In this document: one piece after another, positions 1 to 12,672 of the stretch
How positions within the stretch are numbered: the stretch's first letter is position 1
How the letters are laid out: every line of letters starts with the position of its first letter
From: Heliopora coerulea
Taxonomy: Eukaryota; Cnidaria; Anthozoa; Scleralcyonacea; Helioporidae
NCBI GenBank assembly: GCA_030142905.1
Contig: JASJOG010000254.1
Location: forward strand, 124,001-188,000
Length of the DNA stretch: 64,000 bases
Direction of reading: 5' to 3'
The notes under the pieces: generated by a model
Told to the model about the DNA's origin: nothing
Database searches by the model: none
Seen by the model: the letters and a program-made list of their open reading frames with translations, nothing else
Position numbers and translations under genes: made by a program

Positions 1-662
1 GATTTTAATACGAGGTGACAGCTGAGTGATTTTGATTCGATAAAGCACCTACGAGTTTTTTGAACCGCTTCAAAGACGAAGCCCTTAATACGCCAATTCG
101 CGAAGAAAGATCGAAAATGAATGTTTTCTAAGCCGAAAAAAATGGAGGAGAAAAGACACGATACGGTTATGATTTTCCTTTGTATTTTCCTCATTAATTC
201 TTAATGAGTTTTTGAAATCATACATAAACTCCATTTCGTGTGTTTCCGTACATACGTATGCGGGTCCAGATAAGGCAAAAATCGCGACGACTGGAAACAT
301 TGGGCATCCTGCTAGTGGTCCTTTTTTTGTCGACAGTGTTGGTTTTATTGTTAGATTCCCGTCTCAGCTCGTTTCACTATAGGTGGCATTACAAGAAGAA
401 AACTACTCCGAAAAGTAGCTTCTTGTTAACGCAAGATATTAGTTGAAGAACAAGACGAGATGACGTTTGTTTTACTGCTTGTACTTCTTGAAATTGTCAA
501 CTGGGAAAGGTTTTCGTAGGGTCCAGTGCTGGTGTTCGTTTGAGTATTAATGTCATTTTCAAGGTCTTCGGCAGTTTCCACACCGTTTCCAGTGTCAGTG
601 TAATTGCTAGTGGTAGAGTAAGCATCGTTTGTTGATTTTCACCTTTTTTTGACAACTTTCAG
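1..662. other. Upstream intron or flank of the KIF1-like gene, no exon resolved
   Basis: The first exon I can defend starts at 663 and needs one base from an earlier exon, so this stretch is probably intron. It contains an open stretch at about 258-446 (+) that would encode a short basic segment followed by a hydrophobic run. I see no splice site or homology to support that as a gene. Confidence 0.4.
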
Positions 663-3600
663 GTAACTTGGAAGAATCAAGGGACCCGTCAGTGGCGTAC
701 GTACGGGGTGAAGAAAATTTGAAAGGTTGGAAACCTCCAACTATGTCATTAATTGATGAACACTTCAAACACCAAAAGAAACTGGTCTATATTCAAGAGG
801 TTAAGTATTCACATCGTTTCACATACGGAATCCAAACAATTCACATATGAAAACTTATTTTCATATGTGAAATTGCATGTGAAATTTTCGTGAGGGTGGT
901 TTGGTCGTCATTAACCGTGGTCGCTTTCGGGGTTACCATGATCCCTGCTGTTAAAGTTTGTTATCATTTGCATTATTTGTTGTTATTTTTATTGTCCATC
1001 TAGGTTTGTAAAGTACGTCATCTGTTAACCCTACGCGACAAACTCGGTGCCTCTGAGTGCGACATGGTGACGAGCTTGCCTTACTACCATTTTGAAAGAC
1101 ACGCCGTATCTTTAAATTCATCGTTGGAAGAGAAGGATGATGAAACGCCAAACATTCCAGGATACAGAACCGACAAAATTCATGAAATTTTGGACAAGGT
1201 AAATCTGAATGATTTAACGTACAGTTAAGCGACTAAAGGGAATATGTTCAGTGATATAATAAGATACGCCATGGACATTGTTAAATAACGTCAAGGAAAT
1301 ATGAATATTCATCAATCATACTTTTACTTCTTTCAATTCTTTTAGTGTGTACATTTGTTGAAATTTTCTCGAGTGGAATTGTTCAATAGAGATGTAAGTT
1401 GTCCCACAAGTAACTGATTTTGGATTTTTCGTAACTTTTTGTTCAGCTCTTCATTGTTTTTCACCAGGAATCTACGCCAGTTCAGAGAGAGGATGGAACA
1501 TTGGTCGGTGACGTTAGTAATCGCGTGATCGGAATGAAAATACAAATAAAAGAAATACTTAAAAAGTATGACCTGGTTGCCAAATTGTTGTGACGCTGGC
1601 TATAATGACAATGGTTACTGCCAGTTTTTGCTGTCAGTTGCCTTTGGCTGTGATGATTAACTGAAACCTTGATTTTTTTAGTGATATTGTTTCCAAGAAA
1701 GGATATCTATCGGTCCTAGAAGACGATTCATCACGTTGGAGGAGGGTTTGGGTGGTAAGTGAAAACGCCGTTCCCTTTCAATTAAATTTCTCATGGAGGT
1801 GATGTTTCGTAGACTTTGATGTGACATTTGTCGTGAATTAATTAGAAGCGCGAACTAACGAAAAAGCTTGATGCAGTCTTTGGCCCCACCAGCATGATAC
1901 GACTTACTGACTAGAATTCCTTAAAAAGCTTTTGGGTTGAAAAAAAAAAGTTCATGAAAAGCTTATTGCTGCACTAGTGATGCTAAAATCCCCTATACTG
2001 TTGAGACTACTCTTGTATCATCGTCAAACTTTAAAACATTCCTTATCTTTGTTTTGATGAAAACTTATCTCAAATGATCAGAGAGCCCAAGTAAGTACAA
2101 AGGGAACGGCATCAACTCGACGTGGTTTCTTTTCGATGATGAAATTCAAGTTTGTTACCAGGCCCTTTCATCGTTCTGGTTTACTAAGGTCCTTGCTGGG
2201 ACATACTTAAACCCTTTTCCCAACCTTGGACGAACTGCGCAGTTTTACACTGACTAACGGGCACTTCAGGGAGGAAAATGGCAAAATTTGGGCAAGAAAC
2301 AAATATTTTCTCATAGTTCATCCTACTCTAATCAATACGTTACTTCTTTCTCAGGTGATACGTCGACCATATGCTTACTTCTATCGCACGGATCAAGACC
2401 CGGTAAGGTGTCGTGTTGTATTACAGACCCGTAGCGATCGTACCACACCATAGGGGGATTGGCTGATTGGGTGAAAGTCTGAAACCTGGTTGGGAAGTTC
2501 TCTAGCATGTCTCTTTGAAATTCATTTTAAACGTTGATGTACACCGCGTAACTGATGGGTAAATCTATGTCAAGGATATCTACAAATATTCATGGCTGGC
2601 AAGTGGCGTCACATCTTATATTCCTACACAGAAAGCTACTTGGCTAAACACATAAGCTCACCAATTGTAACAGTGATCCCGTCGGTTAATCGGAGTTAAT
2701 CGCTGAAGTTATTTGTTATAACAGTGTGCGTCATTAAAATCATTTTAGATCGAACGAAATATAGTGAATTTGCGTCACACAAAAATTTCCTGCCACGAAG
2801 ATGATAAAGACTTGGAGGTAACCCGTAAAAAATTTTCGTTGAAATTCATGAATTCGTCGTGCTTTTCATTCGCGTAAATTCCTTACAATGAATCCGGCAT
2901 AAGTGTCCCCACTTCTACTTCAGTTCGGGTATGTTTGCAGTAAGAAGTTTAGTTTAATTTCACACAGCAAACTTCAAAATGCTGCGTTTGAATTTCGCCA
3001 AATGTCTCTAGTTCTTGTCCTCGTGTGCAGTTTACTGAAATAGAATATTGAACAAGTTTAGATTGAAATAGATCAATATTTTGGAATATATCTATGTAAT
3101 TTGAAATTATATTTTCCACAACTGTAAACAAGGATTGTCAAAGACATCAGCTAGCCGAGGTAAAGCCCTGACGCCAGACTCAGTGGAACTGTTTAGTTAA
3201 CAGAAACCTTCATATGTCACCAGTTTTCAGATTAACTCAGTTTGTATTAACTCTTTAGGAAAATATATTCTCTCTGCAAGCCAAGCATCGTGGTTATTTA
3301 CTAAGAACAGTAAATCAAAAAGAAAAAGACTTTAATGAATGGCTTTACGCGTTTGATCCTCTTCTGGCAGGAACAATTAGGTAATACTTTTGTTACGGTT
3401 AAATCTGGAGTTCGCGCGTTTTAATCTCGATTGAACTAATGTCAAGTTTTCTGCCTGTCTTATGATCTCAAAATTCGATCTCTTATCCCAAGACTTGGCG
3501 ATGAATGAACCCCAGATTTAATTCAACCATTTTCATAAAATATATGACTAACTCTGACAGAAACCAAGACCTCAATAATAACCCTAAACCCAACCAAAAA

Positions 3601-4445
3601 GACACCCGTAACCAGGGTAGGTTGACCCCGGTCAATTTGTCATGTTCTGAAGTAAAATGATTGTAGTTGAGACTGGGGCTTCGTACGCCAAAATTTTATG
3701 ATATTCTAAATGTTCTGGTTTGCTTTTTATCCTGCTCCTTTATACGATAGAATTTTTCAACCAAGACGAAAAAAGTGAATCGAAAGAGTACTTCAAACTT
3801 CATCATCGTTCTGCAAACGTCACGCGGCGTATTTTTGGGATCTTACGAAAACACTACGTCGATGGCAATGCCTACGGCTGTTGACAATGCAAAATTTAAT
3901 TATGAGTATTATTTCCAAGAATAATCACACAGTCGTTCGCGCAGTAAACACGATATTAGTAACAGCATTTCCACTGCTTGGAGACGACGTCTACATTTAA
4001 ATTTTCACCGCCGGTAGCTGCGGCAATGAATCTCTCTGGAGGTCGAGAAAAAAACATTAAATGTGCAATAACGACTTTAGTGATCTCTGGTTTCTTTTCA
4101 ACAGCAAGTGAGGGAATTTCTATGGCTTCAATATTGCTGTGATCGCCTGAGAATGCACAAAGTCCCTTATATTGCGCTTTCTATATTGGCGGTCGAGCGG
4201 TCTTAGGGTGGTACAACTGGATCGAAATTCAATCAGAGTTTTAAAATTTGGCGGACTCGGTTTCAACAAAGTTATTACCATTCGTCATAACTTATCTTTC
4301 AAGTTTTTTTTTGAAAAATATCAAGAATGGTTGGTTTGGGACACTTCACTATCACATATCAAAGTTTAGGTAATAGGAAACTAAGTGATTTTCGTTGATT
4401 TTTTTCAGATCCAGGGCAAACTCAGTTCGTACAAAACCAAGGTAA
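663..4445 (+). CDS. KIF1/UNC-104-type kinesin, C-terminal exons with PH domain (5' partial)
   Basis: Kinesin-3 motors of the KIF1A/KIF1B group carry synaptic-vesicle precursors or mitochondria along microtubules; the C-terminal PH domain binds phosphoinositides on cargo. The motor and FHA parts lie outside the window. Exons with clean AG/GT borders are 663-799, 1004-1198, 1468-1565, 1682-1754, 2355-2402, 2749-2817 and 3259-3380; phases agree throughout. The second exon has [11 protein letters not shown], like the VEKTRHYLLLREKL segment of KIF1. The PH domain reads from VSKKGYL through RRPYAYFY and KHRGYLL to [14 protein letters not shown], a KIF1 hallmark. After 3380 two terminal exons fit the same phase: 3751-3778 (ends RRKK, stop TGA) and 4409-4445 (ends RTKPR, stop TAA). 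The second is nearer the vertebrate RSKLSRR tail. The stop overlaps a possible GTAACT donor at 4442, so further splicing is not excluded. KIF1A versus KIF1B cannot be decided. Confidence 0.85.
809..896. repeat. Partial copy of a CACATGTG-palindrome MITE-like repeat
   Basis: In the KIF1 intron, half-sites TTTCACAT and TTCATATGTGAAA are followed by a terminus GCATGTGAAATTTTCGTGAG. The same terminus ends the larger element at 26826-27138, so this is a truncated member of that family. Confidence 0.6.
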
Positions 4446-6826
4446 CTGAAACTATATGTTGGCATCAAAGAACATTAAGACAAGAAACACTCATTGAAAA
4501 TAATTTTGTATACTCATAATCTATTTTGAATTAATCAGTACTAACTTTTCATGGCCGTTATGGGGAGCTAAATCTAACTATTTAAACGAATGTAATAATT
4601 CCCAATACATCCATAGAGAAATTTGTAATTTATTAGGAAGAATTATTTCTACAGTGTCATTTAAGAATAAAGGATTTCATGGCAAACTGCTAAATTACTA
4701 CTGTTTAAGCCTTTGCTAATGTAACACGTTATTCCCTGGAGCAGAACAACATAATCTGGTTACTTTTTAACATGGAAAATATGAAGACGTGGGTAGGACT
4801 TGCCAACTTATATTTAATGTTTTTGGAGAAATTTATGAGTACTTCTCATGGAAATGAAGGAGCACACATACATGATAAACGACATCTCTTGGAAATGAAG
4901 GAGAATGCGTACTACTACAGAGTAAAACGTGTACTTTATGGTAGCTAAACGCAGTTTTAGTTGCTTTTACCCACATCTTGCCTGTTTATGACAACCATGG
5001 AATGGTTTTCGCCCTCAATTGCAAATTTTGGCAGAGTTGGAAAGCGGCGGTGATGGGAGTTTAAGATGGTCGGGTAACATTGAGTTTTGCGTGTTTCCAT
5101 GGCAACAACGATAACCGATGAAAATACAATTTTGTTCGGTTAGCGAAAAATCTAATCATTAAAATTAGTAGAAATTTGGCAAAATTTTTATTAATATTGT
5201 AAGTCATCAGATGGAAACTTAATAAGTTAAGTTGCACACTGAACTCCAATTTTCTTGAAAGGTTTAAAAATTGTCTGTTAAAATGTCATGAAACTGTTGT
5301 TGAAAGATAAGACTTATTGCAAGCTTTGTACAACTCAAGAGGAAAAATTAAGGACTAGATTCTTCCATGACTTGACTTGACAATATTGAAGTTTCGAAGT
5401 TGTCTTAATCACTGTTGTCGCCATGGAAACAAGGAAAAAAACTGCGATATTAACCAGCCCTCTTAATCTGCCATCTTTGCCTTCCTTCTCTGCTAAATTT
5501 GAAGTCATGGCTATAACTGTTCGAACGTAGTATTCAAAGGAAGTATTACGAGCGAAATGCTAGCGAAACTCGATCAAGCCGCCTTAAAGAATGCAAAAAC
5601 AACAATGAACCTTTCCAAAGCTTTTCGACAACGTGCGAATAGAGAATGCTTCACACACCATTAGAATTTGAGAATTAATGGTCACAAAATCGTAGAAATT
5701 CTCAAAGAAAGGCCTAGGTTTCGTTTGAAAGTTCAGCATGTGGTTTGGTTTACCCCTAATGAGAATCTGTGCTCTACTAGTGGTAATAAACTCAAAAAAA
5801 AACGGCGTTTAGAAATGTACTGCGAACCGTTGAAGGCTGAACAGATGATATCACCAAACAAGGAAGATATTAACACAACTGAAGCATGCAAGGTATAAAG
5901 ACCATTGTGTGAGAAGACCTATACTTACAGTCTCGTCAAGTTTCAGTTCACTTTTCTTAAGGACTTTGCTTCACTTGTTCCTGTTCAGATCGAATTTTCG
6001 AAGCTCAGAAGTGACATAGATCTCCCTCAACTAGCTAAATTTCTCCAGAACACACGAAAAACGATTTGAACTTCATGTAGTCTCCGCTGTCGTTCAAAAT
6101 ATCCTGTTTTAAACCTTGGTTTGAGCCACAATTGTTTCGTATTTCCCGCGAGATCGCTATCGGGGTTTTCATTGGTAGATCTTTCTCATGTGGACAAACC
6201 GGTTTAGCTCACTCTCGAAAAATTGCTTTCGTGCCAGGGGGGATACAAAGAGCATTTTTCGCTGGACGCAACGATTACTGAATTCTGCCCCAGCCCCGGG
6301 ATACCCTAAGGAGAAGATTAACGTTTGTTTACGCGTTTGTTTGCCTGAATCTTACAAAACGAATAATTTCAGAACTGAGTAAAAATGAATTTTCAGTCGT
6401 AAATAGCATTACAAGAACGTCATTACCATGAATTTACTGAATTTCCTTAATAATTTAATAGCACAATTAGCGCATCCATCGTAAAAGCGGCTCGAGTTTT
6501 CCAGTCGCGACGCCAGGTCTCGCAATTCGGCGGAAAGAATCTGTGGTGAAAAGCTTTCAATGAAAACGGCAAGTTGTTTGAGTGTGAAACATAACCGAAC
6601 CCCCCCGTAAGTGTTTATGAAGTTATATTGTTCTCATGCAAATATGGGGCACAAGTATTGAATGCGGTGCTTTCCTTCAACAAAAGCTACTTTTCGCCTG
6701 AATAAATTGCATTTAATATGAAGAAAAAACATGTCAATCAGAGTACCCCGAATTGAAATCCGAGCTGACGAGGTAAAATTCCGGGACACCAGAAGGGACA
6801 CCAGAGGATCGCTGAACCTTTCCAAT
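4446..6826. other. Intergenic region between KIF1-like and RTCA
   Basis: No exon with homology or paired splice sites is visible. The only clear signal is an AATAAA at 4666-4671. Short open frames here (for example around 5668-5898) lack support. The last 100-200 bases should include the RTCA promoter, but I see no convincing TATA box. Confidence 0.5.
4666..4671 (+). promoter_or_regulatory. Candidate poly(A) signal for the KIF1-like gene
   Basis: AATAAA lies about 220 bases after the distal stop codon at 4443-4445, a plausible spacing for the longer transcript. The hexamer is common in AT-rich DNA, so this is only a candidate. Confidence 0.4.
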
Positions 6827-9800
6827 ATGGCGGACGGAAAGTCTGTAGAAGAGATTGATGGAAGTATTTTAGAAGGAGTAAGAATTGGACGTTTTGTACA
6901 ATATGATATTTATTATATTGAGAGACTTCGTTGACTGCCAATGACTTACAGCTCGGTCTCTTAGGGAGGTCAAATACTGCGAAATGCCATCACTTTTGCC
7001 TGTCTTTTGGGTCGATCTGTTGGAGTGCATAACATTCGAGCTGGTAGAAACAACCCTGGATTGAGGCCCCAGCATATGACAGGTACGAATACGTCTGATT
7101 TTGGATATATCTGGAGTATTTAATGTTATATTAAGCCTATTTTAATGATAATACGAGTTGACGGTTTTTATTCTAGAGAGGCATATGGGCGAACTCGGGC
7201 AAACGTTTGTACAGTAGTTCGTCTGGTTATGAGTCTATTATATAAAAATGGCCTCAAGACACATCATGCGTCCAGAAAATTTATCTTATGCAGTGCGTCT
7301 TGAAAGATTCGTTGCAGAGAGTAATGCGTCCAGTGCTCGTCTTTCATACATATACATGATATGAAATCTACAGTTTACAGTCACTGATGAGCTGGAAATG
7401 TTTGCTCAAGTTTGTCCTGATGGATAGTGCATCTCTACTGTAATTTTAATGCAACAATATTTCTTTGTCAGTGATTCACAATTTGTCCATTATTACTTAT
7501 TAACGTAGGTCTGCAGTTGGTTCGTGATATTTGTCATGGGAAGCTGGATGGGGCAACCATAGGTTCAAAGGCAGTTACTTTTCACCCTGGTATTGTGACT
7601 GCAGGGACATTTGTGGCTGATACAAAGACCGCTGGGTAAAAATACTATTAGCTATTAGAGGCTTTAAATTCAGGAGTACAACCAAGTGGGGCACAAAGGG
7701 TAAAATCCTTCACTTTCTTGGGAAAAATTTATTGCACTGATAAAATATGGCATATTTTCCAAGAAGAGTTAGTATTTTTGGGAATCTTTCCCTCAAAAAA
7801 TACCATTATGGACCATGCACTGTATACCAATACAGTATGCCAATATAGTATACCCATATTATTGTTTTATCATTCTAGTAGGAATTGACAAACTATGAGA
7901 TAACATTTCATGTTACAATTGAAGATTACTAAAATAAAAAAAATAACGTAGCACTAAATTACAGCAGGAAAGACATGGAGTATGGAGTACTACTTAGGAT
8001 TTAAGGCCTTTCTGAATTTGCATGATACAAATATGTATTGGTAATTACCACTTTAAATGAAGAGCTACTGGATTTATTTATAAAAAAGATGCATTTGGAT
8101 AGAGCACCTTCCACTCTTGTTTTAGGGTAATACCCAATACCATTAATAACATTGAGAATTGTAAGAGGAAATCAGTAAAAGTATCATTAATAATAATAGT
8201 AATAACAATAATAATAATAAATATTATTATTTATTATTATGATTATTAATTTTTATCTTTATTCATTAACCTGCATAGAAGCACTAGTCTGCTCCTTCAA
8301 GCAGCACTTCCCTGTTTGTTATATGCTTCATCACAATCAACCATGATATTAAAAGGTGGAACCAATGCTGATATGGCCCCTCAGATTGACTACATGACCC
8401 AGGTAATTCAATCATCACCCAAGTATCAGTGATTATCGAAAGTAGGCAGCCTGTAGTAAAACATAAAAAGTAAGGAATACTGAGTTAACAAATAGGTTGG
8501 GCCATCCCACAGCATCTTTCCTGGAAAGGCTCATTATTCAAGATGGCTGTTGTATTATGAAAAGATCTCAAATTGACAGTCATCTCAAAGACAATAGAGT
8601 CAATGAATGCTCTGTGACTTAATGACAGTGTGGAGGAAATGTATGCTATTTATTTTATGAAATAACCTGTAGAAATTGCAGAAACAGACCTTGTTAAAGT
8701 GTAAATTATCCTTAGTTTTCATGGTGGGATTTGTAAAGGCATGAGTTCTTGCATGTTTCTCCAAAGTTACACTTATACAGGCATGGCTTTCAACCAATCA
8801 TGGAGCAAGTGTTGTTTTCTTAATAAACATAGTTGAACTTCTTAAATAATTATTTCTAAATGCTGGCTGTCACAGAAAAATGCTAGCACCATCATGAACT
8901 TTTACAAGTAACATCAAAATACTCTCACTTAAGATATTTTTGAAAGTTATGTGTCTATTCCAACAACTATAATTCAGCAGATTTGTTTGTAGTGAGTCTT
9001 CATCATGTTCCCTTGAATATGTAACATAGATTTATCTCCTTTAATTCTGTTTTTCATTCCCAAGGTGTTTCAACCAGTAGCAGAAAAATTTGGTCTCCAT
9101 TTTGAATTAAGTATTCTAAAGAGGTTGTTTGACTTTTACATTCATTACTTCTCCACATATTGCTTTCTTTTGAGCTTGTTTTAATAATCCTGTAAACCAG
9201 TATATTGTTTACTTTAACCCATTTTCTTACCACAGTTTCTATCATCTAGTTTCTTTCCTAATTTTTATTGCTACAGAGGATACTATCCCCAGGGTGGAGG
9301 TGAGGTCCACATCAAAGTGCAACCCATTAGTCAGTTGAAAGCTGTCAAGTTGTGGGATCCAGGGTCCATAATAAAAATCAAAGGACAAGCTTTTGTGGCA
9401 GGAGTTCTGCCTCATAAGGTAATTTATATGCTAATTTTTCTGCATGGTTATCTAATTCTTATACCTATAGTAAAATATTTTGGTAAGCTTTAATTTTAAT
9501 AAGTGGAATTTTTTCTTAATGTTTCTTTTTATAATAGTAATAATATTCAGATCCAAGTTGAATAGGATTTTAGCAGGATTCCATTGGATTTCTTATTGGC
9601 CATTCTTTTGAAGTCTACAGAATGCTGTGTCTTGCACACCCTTATTTCTTTCTTACATGTCTCTGTTAGTTTAGCTAATTAATTACCAATTTTGTAATTA
9701 TGGTTAGATCATCTGTTGAGTATGTGCTGTATTGTGTTGTTAAACTGGATGTAATTATACCTATACAGAATGATTTTCTTGATAATACCTTGTAGGTTGC

Positions 9801-11231
9801 TCAGAGGATGGCACAGGAAGCAACAAGACTGTTGAGGAAAAATTACCAAGATATCCCAACAAATATTGAGGCTGTAAAAGAACAAAATGACAAAGCAGTT
9901 GGAACGGCATCTGGTATATGGTAAGACTATGGTAAATATTTTCCATATATTGAAGTATATGGAAAGTATGTGTAAGTATATGTACATAGCAAGTTTAGCA
10001 ACTGTACAATCCACAGTGACTTGTTCCCTAATTTCAGCACACCAGATGAATATGGCTTATCTAGCTGAATGACATTCAGCTGCATTTCCAATTTCTTTGC
10101 TAAAGTTGGGCAATTTTAAGACTCATTCAATTTGTTAAATTTCACCAATGATGAAATAAGTAGGTTATACACCTTTGCCCTGGTGTTGAATTCTTTTCAG
10201 TCTGTCCTACTTTTTGGGTCTTCTCTAGCTAAAACCTTTGTAACAATTTTACTTATCAAGGATAAAGTCTAGGACTGGAAACCATTAAAGTCATTTATTA
10301 ACCCTACATTACCTGACCAAGTCAGTCCTGGTAAATAACCTTTTCATAACTGGTATTTCCTAGCCATGACATTTTTATCCCTTGTTGCTGTTGTTAGGAT
10401 TGTTGCTGAGAGTTCAACTGGCTGTAAATTAGCAGGCTCTGCTCTTGGAAGGAAAGGTAGCCCCAGTTCAAGCTTTGCATGTTATCAGTTCATTTTTCTT
10501 GTAGCTGGTGAAACTTTATGGTATTTTCATCTTCAGGTTTGCCTGCTGAAACAGTGGCTAACAATGCTGTTGAGGAACTAAAGGATAATCTGGAAAATAA
10601 TTGCTGTGTTGACCAGCACCTTCAAGATCAAGTAAGATAATGATTTATTCTACGGTAACTACAACAAACAAACAAGATAAAGAATTAAGGTACTTAAGGA
10701 CAGATAATGGCAGTAATTATTACAACTATTGCTAACCTAAGGTAAAAAAGAATTCAGCTTTTATTATTTTGATAATGGCAGTCTTCAAAGCAGTCATTTT
10801 CATTTACCAAGTTGAGTTGTTCAATAATGATGTATTTCTGAGAGACACTATAAGATCTTTCTGTTAAATTGAACTACCCAATAGATGTCCTGTTCTGCTT
10901 TACCGTTTAGGTTGTGATTCTAATGGCTCTTGCTGATGGGAAGTCCTCATTTAAAACTGGTCCCATCACTTTGCACACTAGAACTGCCATACATATAGCA
11001 GAGAAGCTAGCTAATGTCAGTATGATTGTTTAACATTCTTTCACATTTCAATTTATTAGAACATTTTTTTTTCAAGTAAGAATACACAAGACCAAAAAAG
11101 TTTATTTGAACTTGATTTTACTTTTCTAGGTAAAGTTTAATATCAGGCCATATCCTCAGGAAGAGAAGTCAGCCAAGGAAACATTTGTCCTTGAATGTGA
11201 AGGAATAGGGTTAAAAAACAAATGTTTATAA
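6827..11231 (+). CDS. RTCA: RNA 3'-terminal phosphate cyclase (RTCA), complete
   Basis: ATP-dependent enzyme that converts an RNA 3'-phosphate to a 2',3'-cyclic phosphate in RNA repair and processing. Exons: 6827-6877, 6965-7082, 7509-7635, 8279-8402, 9065-9123, 9277-9418, 9796-9920, 10398-10456, 10537-10631, 10911-11015, 11130-11231. They sum to 1107 nt, 368 aa, against 366 in human. Signatures in order: DGSILEGGGQILR-type start, [64 protein letters not shown], and [14 protein letters not shown], whose His322 aligns with the adenylylated histidine of bacterial RtcA. I chose the ATG at 6827 because it gives family length; an in-frame ATG at 6731 would add 32 residues with no counterpart. The gene is convergent with FKBP15. 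No broken exon was found. The RTCA assignment over the RCL1 paralogue rests on the intact His and the closer overall match. Confidence 0.95.
8187..8252. repeat. (AAT)n / (ATT)n simple repeat in an RTCA intron
   Basis: Imperfect AAT triplets are followed by ATT triplets, giving a weak self-complementary tract just upstream of the exon at 8279. Confidence 0.8.
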
Positions 11232-12672
11232 TAAGTCTGTTGATAATTACAATAGTTGCATCTATTTATTGGTTTAATTTTTCTGCTTGCTTTCATCTCA
11301 CAACAGTCTCACAGAATTTTGACCCAATTTAATTTCCATTAGTAATACATCATCTTGGGTGATAACAAAATTATGATTATGGAGGTTTCATGTCTAACTG
11401 CATCAGCAGTTTGAAAATGTTGATCTTGATTAATGTACAGAATGTCAATATTTATTGTGTAAGAGAAATTAATGTATGAAGCACAATATTTGTGAATGCT
11501 TTGAGAAATTTATTAAAGAAGTTAACCATGGGTGGGTGATATTTTAGTAGCTTTTTTACCAGTAATTACTTCATATAACCCTTACCAATTTCAACTCTCA
11601 GGTGAAGAGGTATGTGCAGTTGCTTGTGGTACCACTTTTTGAAAAATAAAATAAAGCCAGAACAATAAAATTAGTTCTCCCATGCAAGAACCCATACACC
11701 TGAGGAATAACTAGAATTAGGTGCATGCCTAGTCGGCAGCAAGCCCCACTTCGGAAAGTGTACATGTAGATGTTTTCTGCTATTTCCTTCCGTTACACTG
11801 GGTCTTCCACGCGAACGAAATTGTCTCTGTATTTTTTTACTTAGGTCCACCAAAGAGTTTATGAGACGACGCAAATATTTCCGCGCGAAGATTAAGACCA
11901 AACTTGCGCCACCATTATGAGAGTTGTCTGGATGCAGGTATTTAACTCACTCAAGGGCAGGGCTCATCCTCAGACGTGTAAAATTGTCTGGCATTAGCCA
12001 GAGTAAAATACTGATGTATTCCCTTGCCCCTTAATGGGTTAGTACCACTTGCGTCACTTCGCCCCAGGAGATAACGTCATTTCTCATTCAACGAGGATAT
12101 ACCTATGGCTGACAACATTCAGAATCAACCACCCCAATATAAAACATCTTCCATCACCAACGATTCCTGGATGTCGAGAAAAAAAGAGCGGGTTACTTGG
12201 TCTTTGGAAAATGGACCCTCGTATAAACTATGATAACAATATGTTGCGTATATTGCGGCGATTTTGTTTTCCACGCTTAATCGTTAAAGGAAAACATCTG
12301 AATTTCTCATAAAACTTTTTTTCTTAGTCTATTCATTACTGGTTTTAACTGACTATTTCTAGAAAATCTCATCATTATTAAACCGTAATCATTACAATAA
12401 TATTATTCACACTGGCTAATAAACTAGAATTTGTGAATAACACATGACAAAAAATATGTTTCTCTAGTAAACGTCGTGACACATTATTTTTCACTTCATA
12501 TTTACGACAATTTGACCAAAAAAATATTACCTATGATAATCATAGTTTCATTTCATCACTGTCCATAGTAGTTCTAAACTTCCCGTTCACAAGATTAACG
12601 ATTAAAGAACGAAAACTAGTTAAACTAGGTATCGAGCTAAAATTTCTCTAAAAACCCGGAGAGTTAACGTGG
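11232..12672. other. Convergent intergenic region between RTCA and FKBP15
   Basis: It holds the 3' untranslated regions of two genes that run toward each other. No further exon is supported. Open frames at 11671-11901 (-) and 12049-12312 (+) show no recognisable domain or splice context. Confidence 0.5.
11645..11655 (+). promoter_or_regulatory. Overlapping AATAAA poly(A) signals, probably RTCA
   Basis: Two overlapping AATAAA hexamers lie about 415 bases after the RTCA stop. An ATTAAA at 11512-11517 is a nearer alternative. Confidence 0.4.

Noticed and set aside
240..446. Open frame with basic start and hydrophobic run, like a type II membrane anchor
   Set aside because: No following exon in matching phase and no homology; it lies where a KIF1 intron is expected, and KIF1 has no membrane segment. 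Kept only as a note.
11671..11901. Minus-strand 76-aa open frame between RTCA and FKBP15
   Set aside because: No domain, no splice context and no sign of conservation visible; likely chance.
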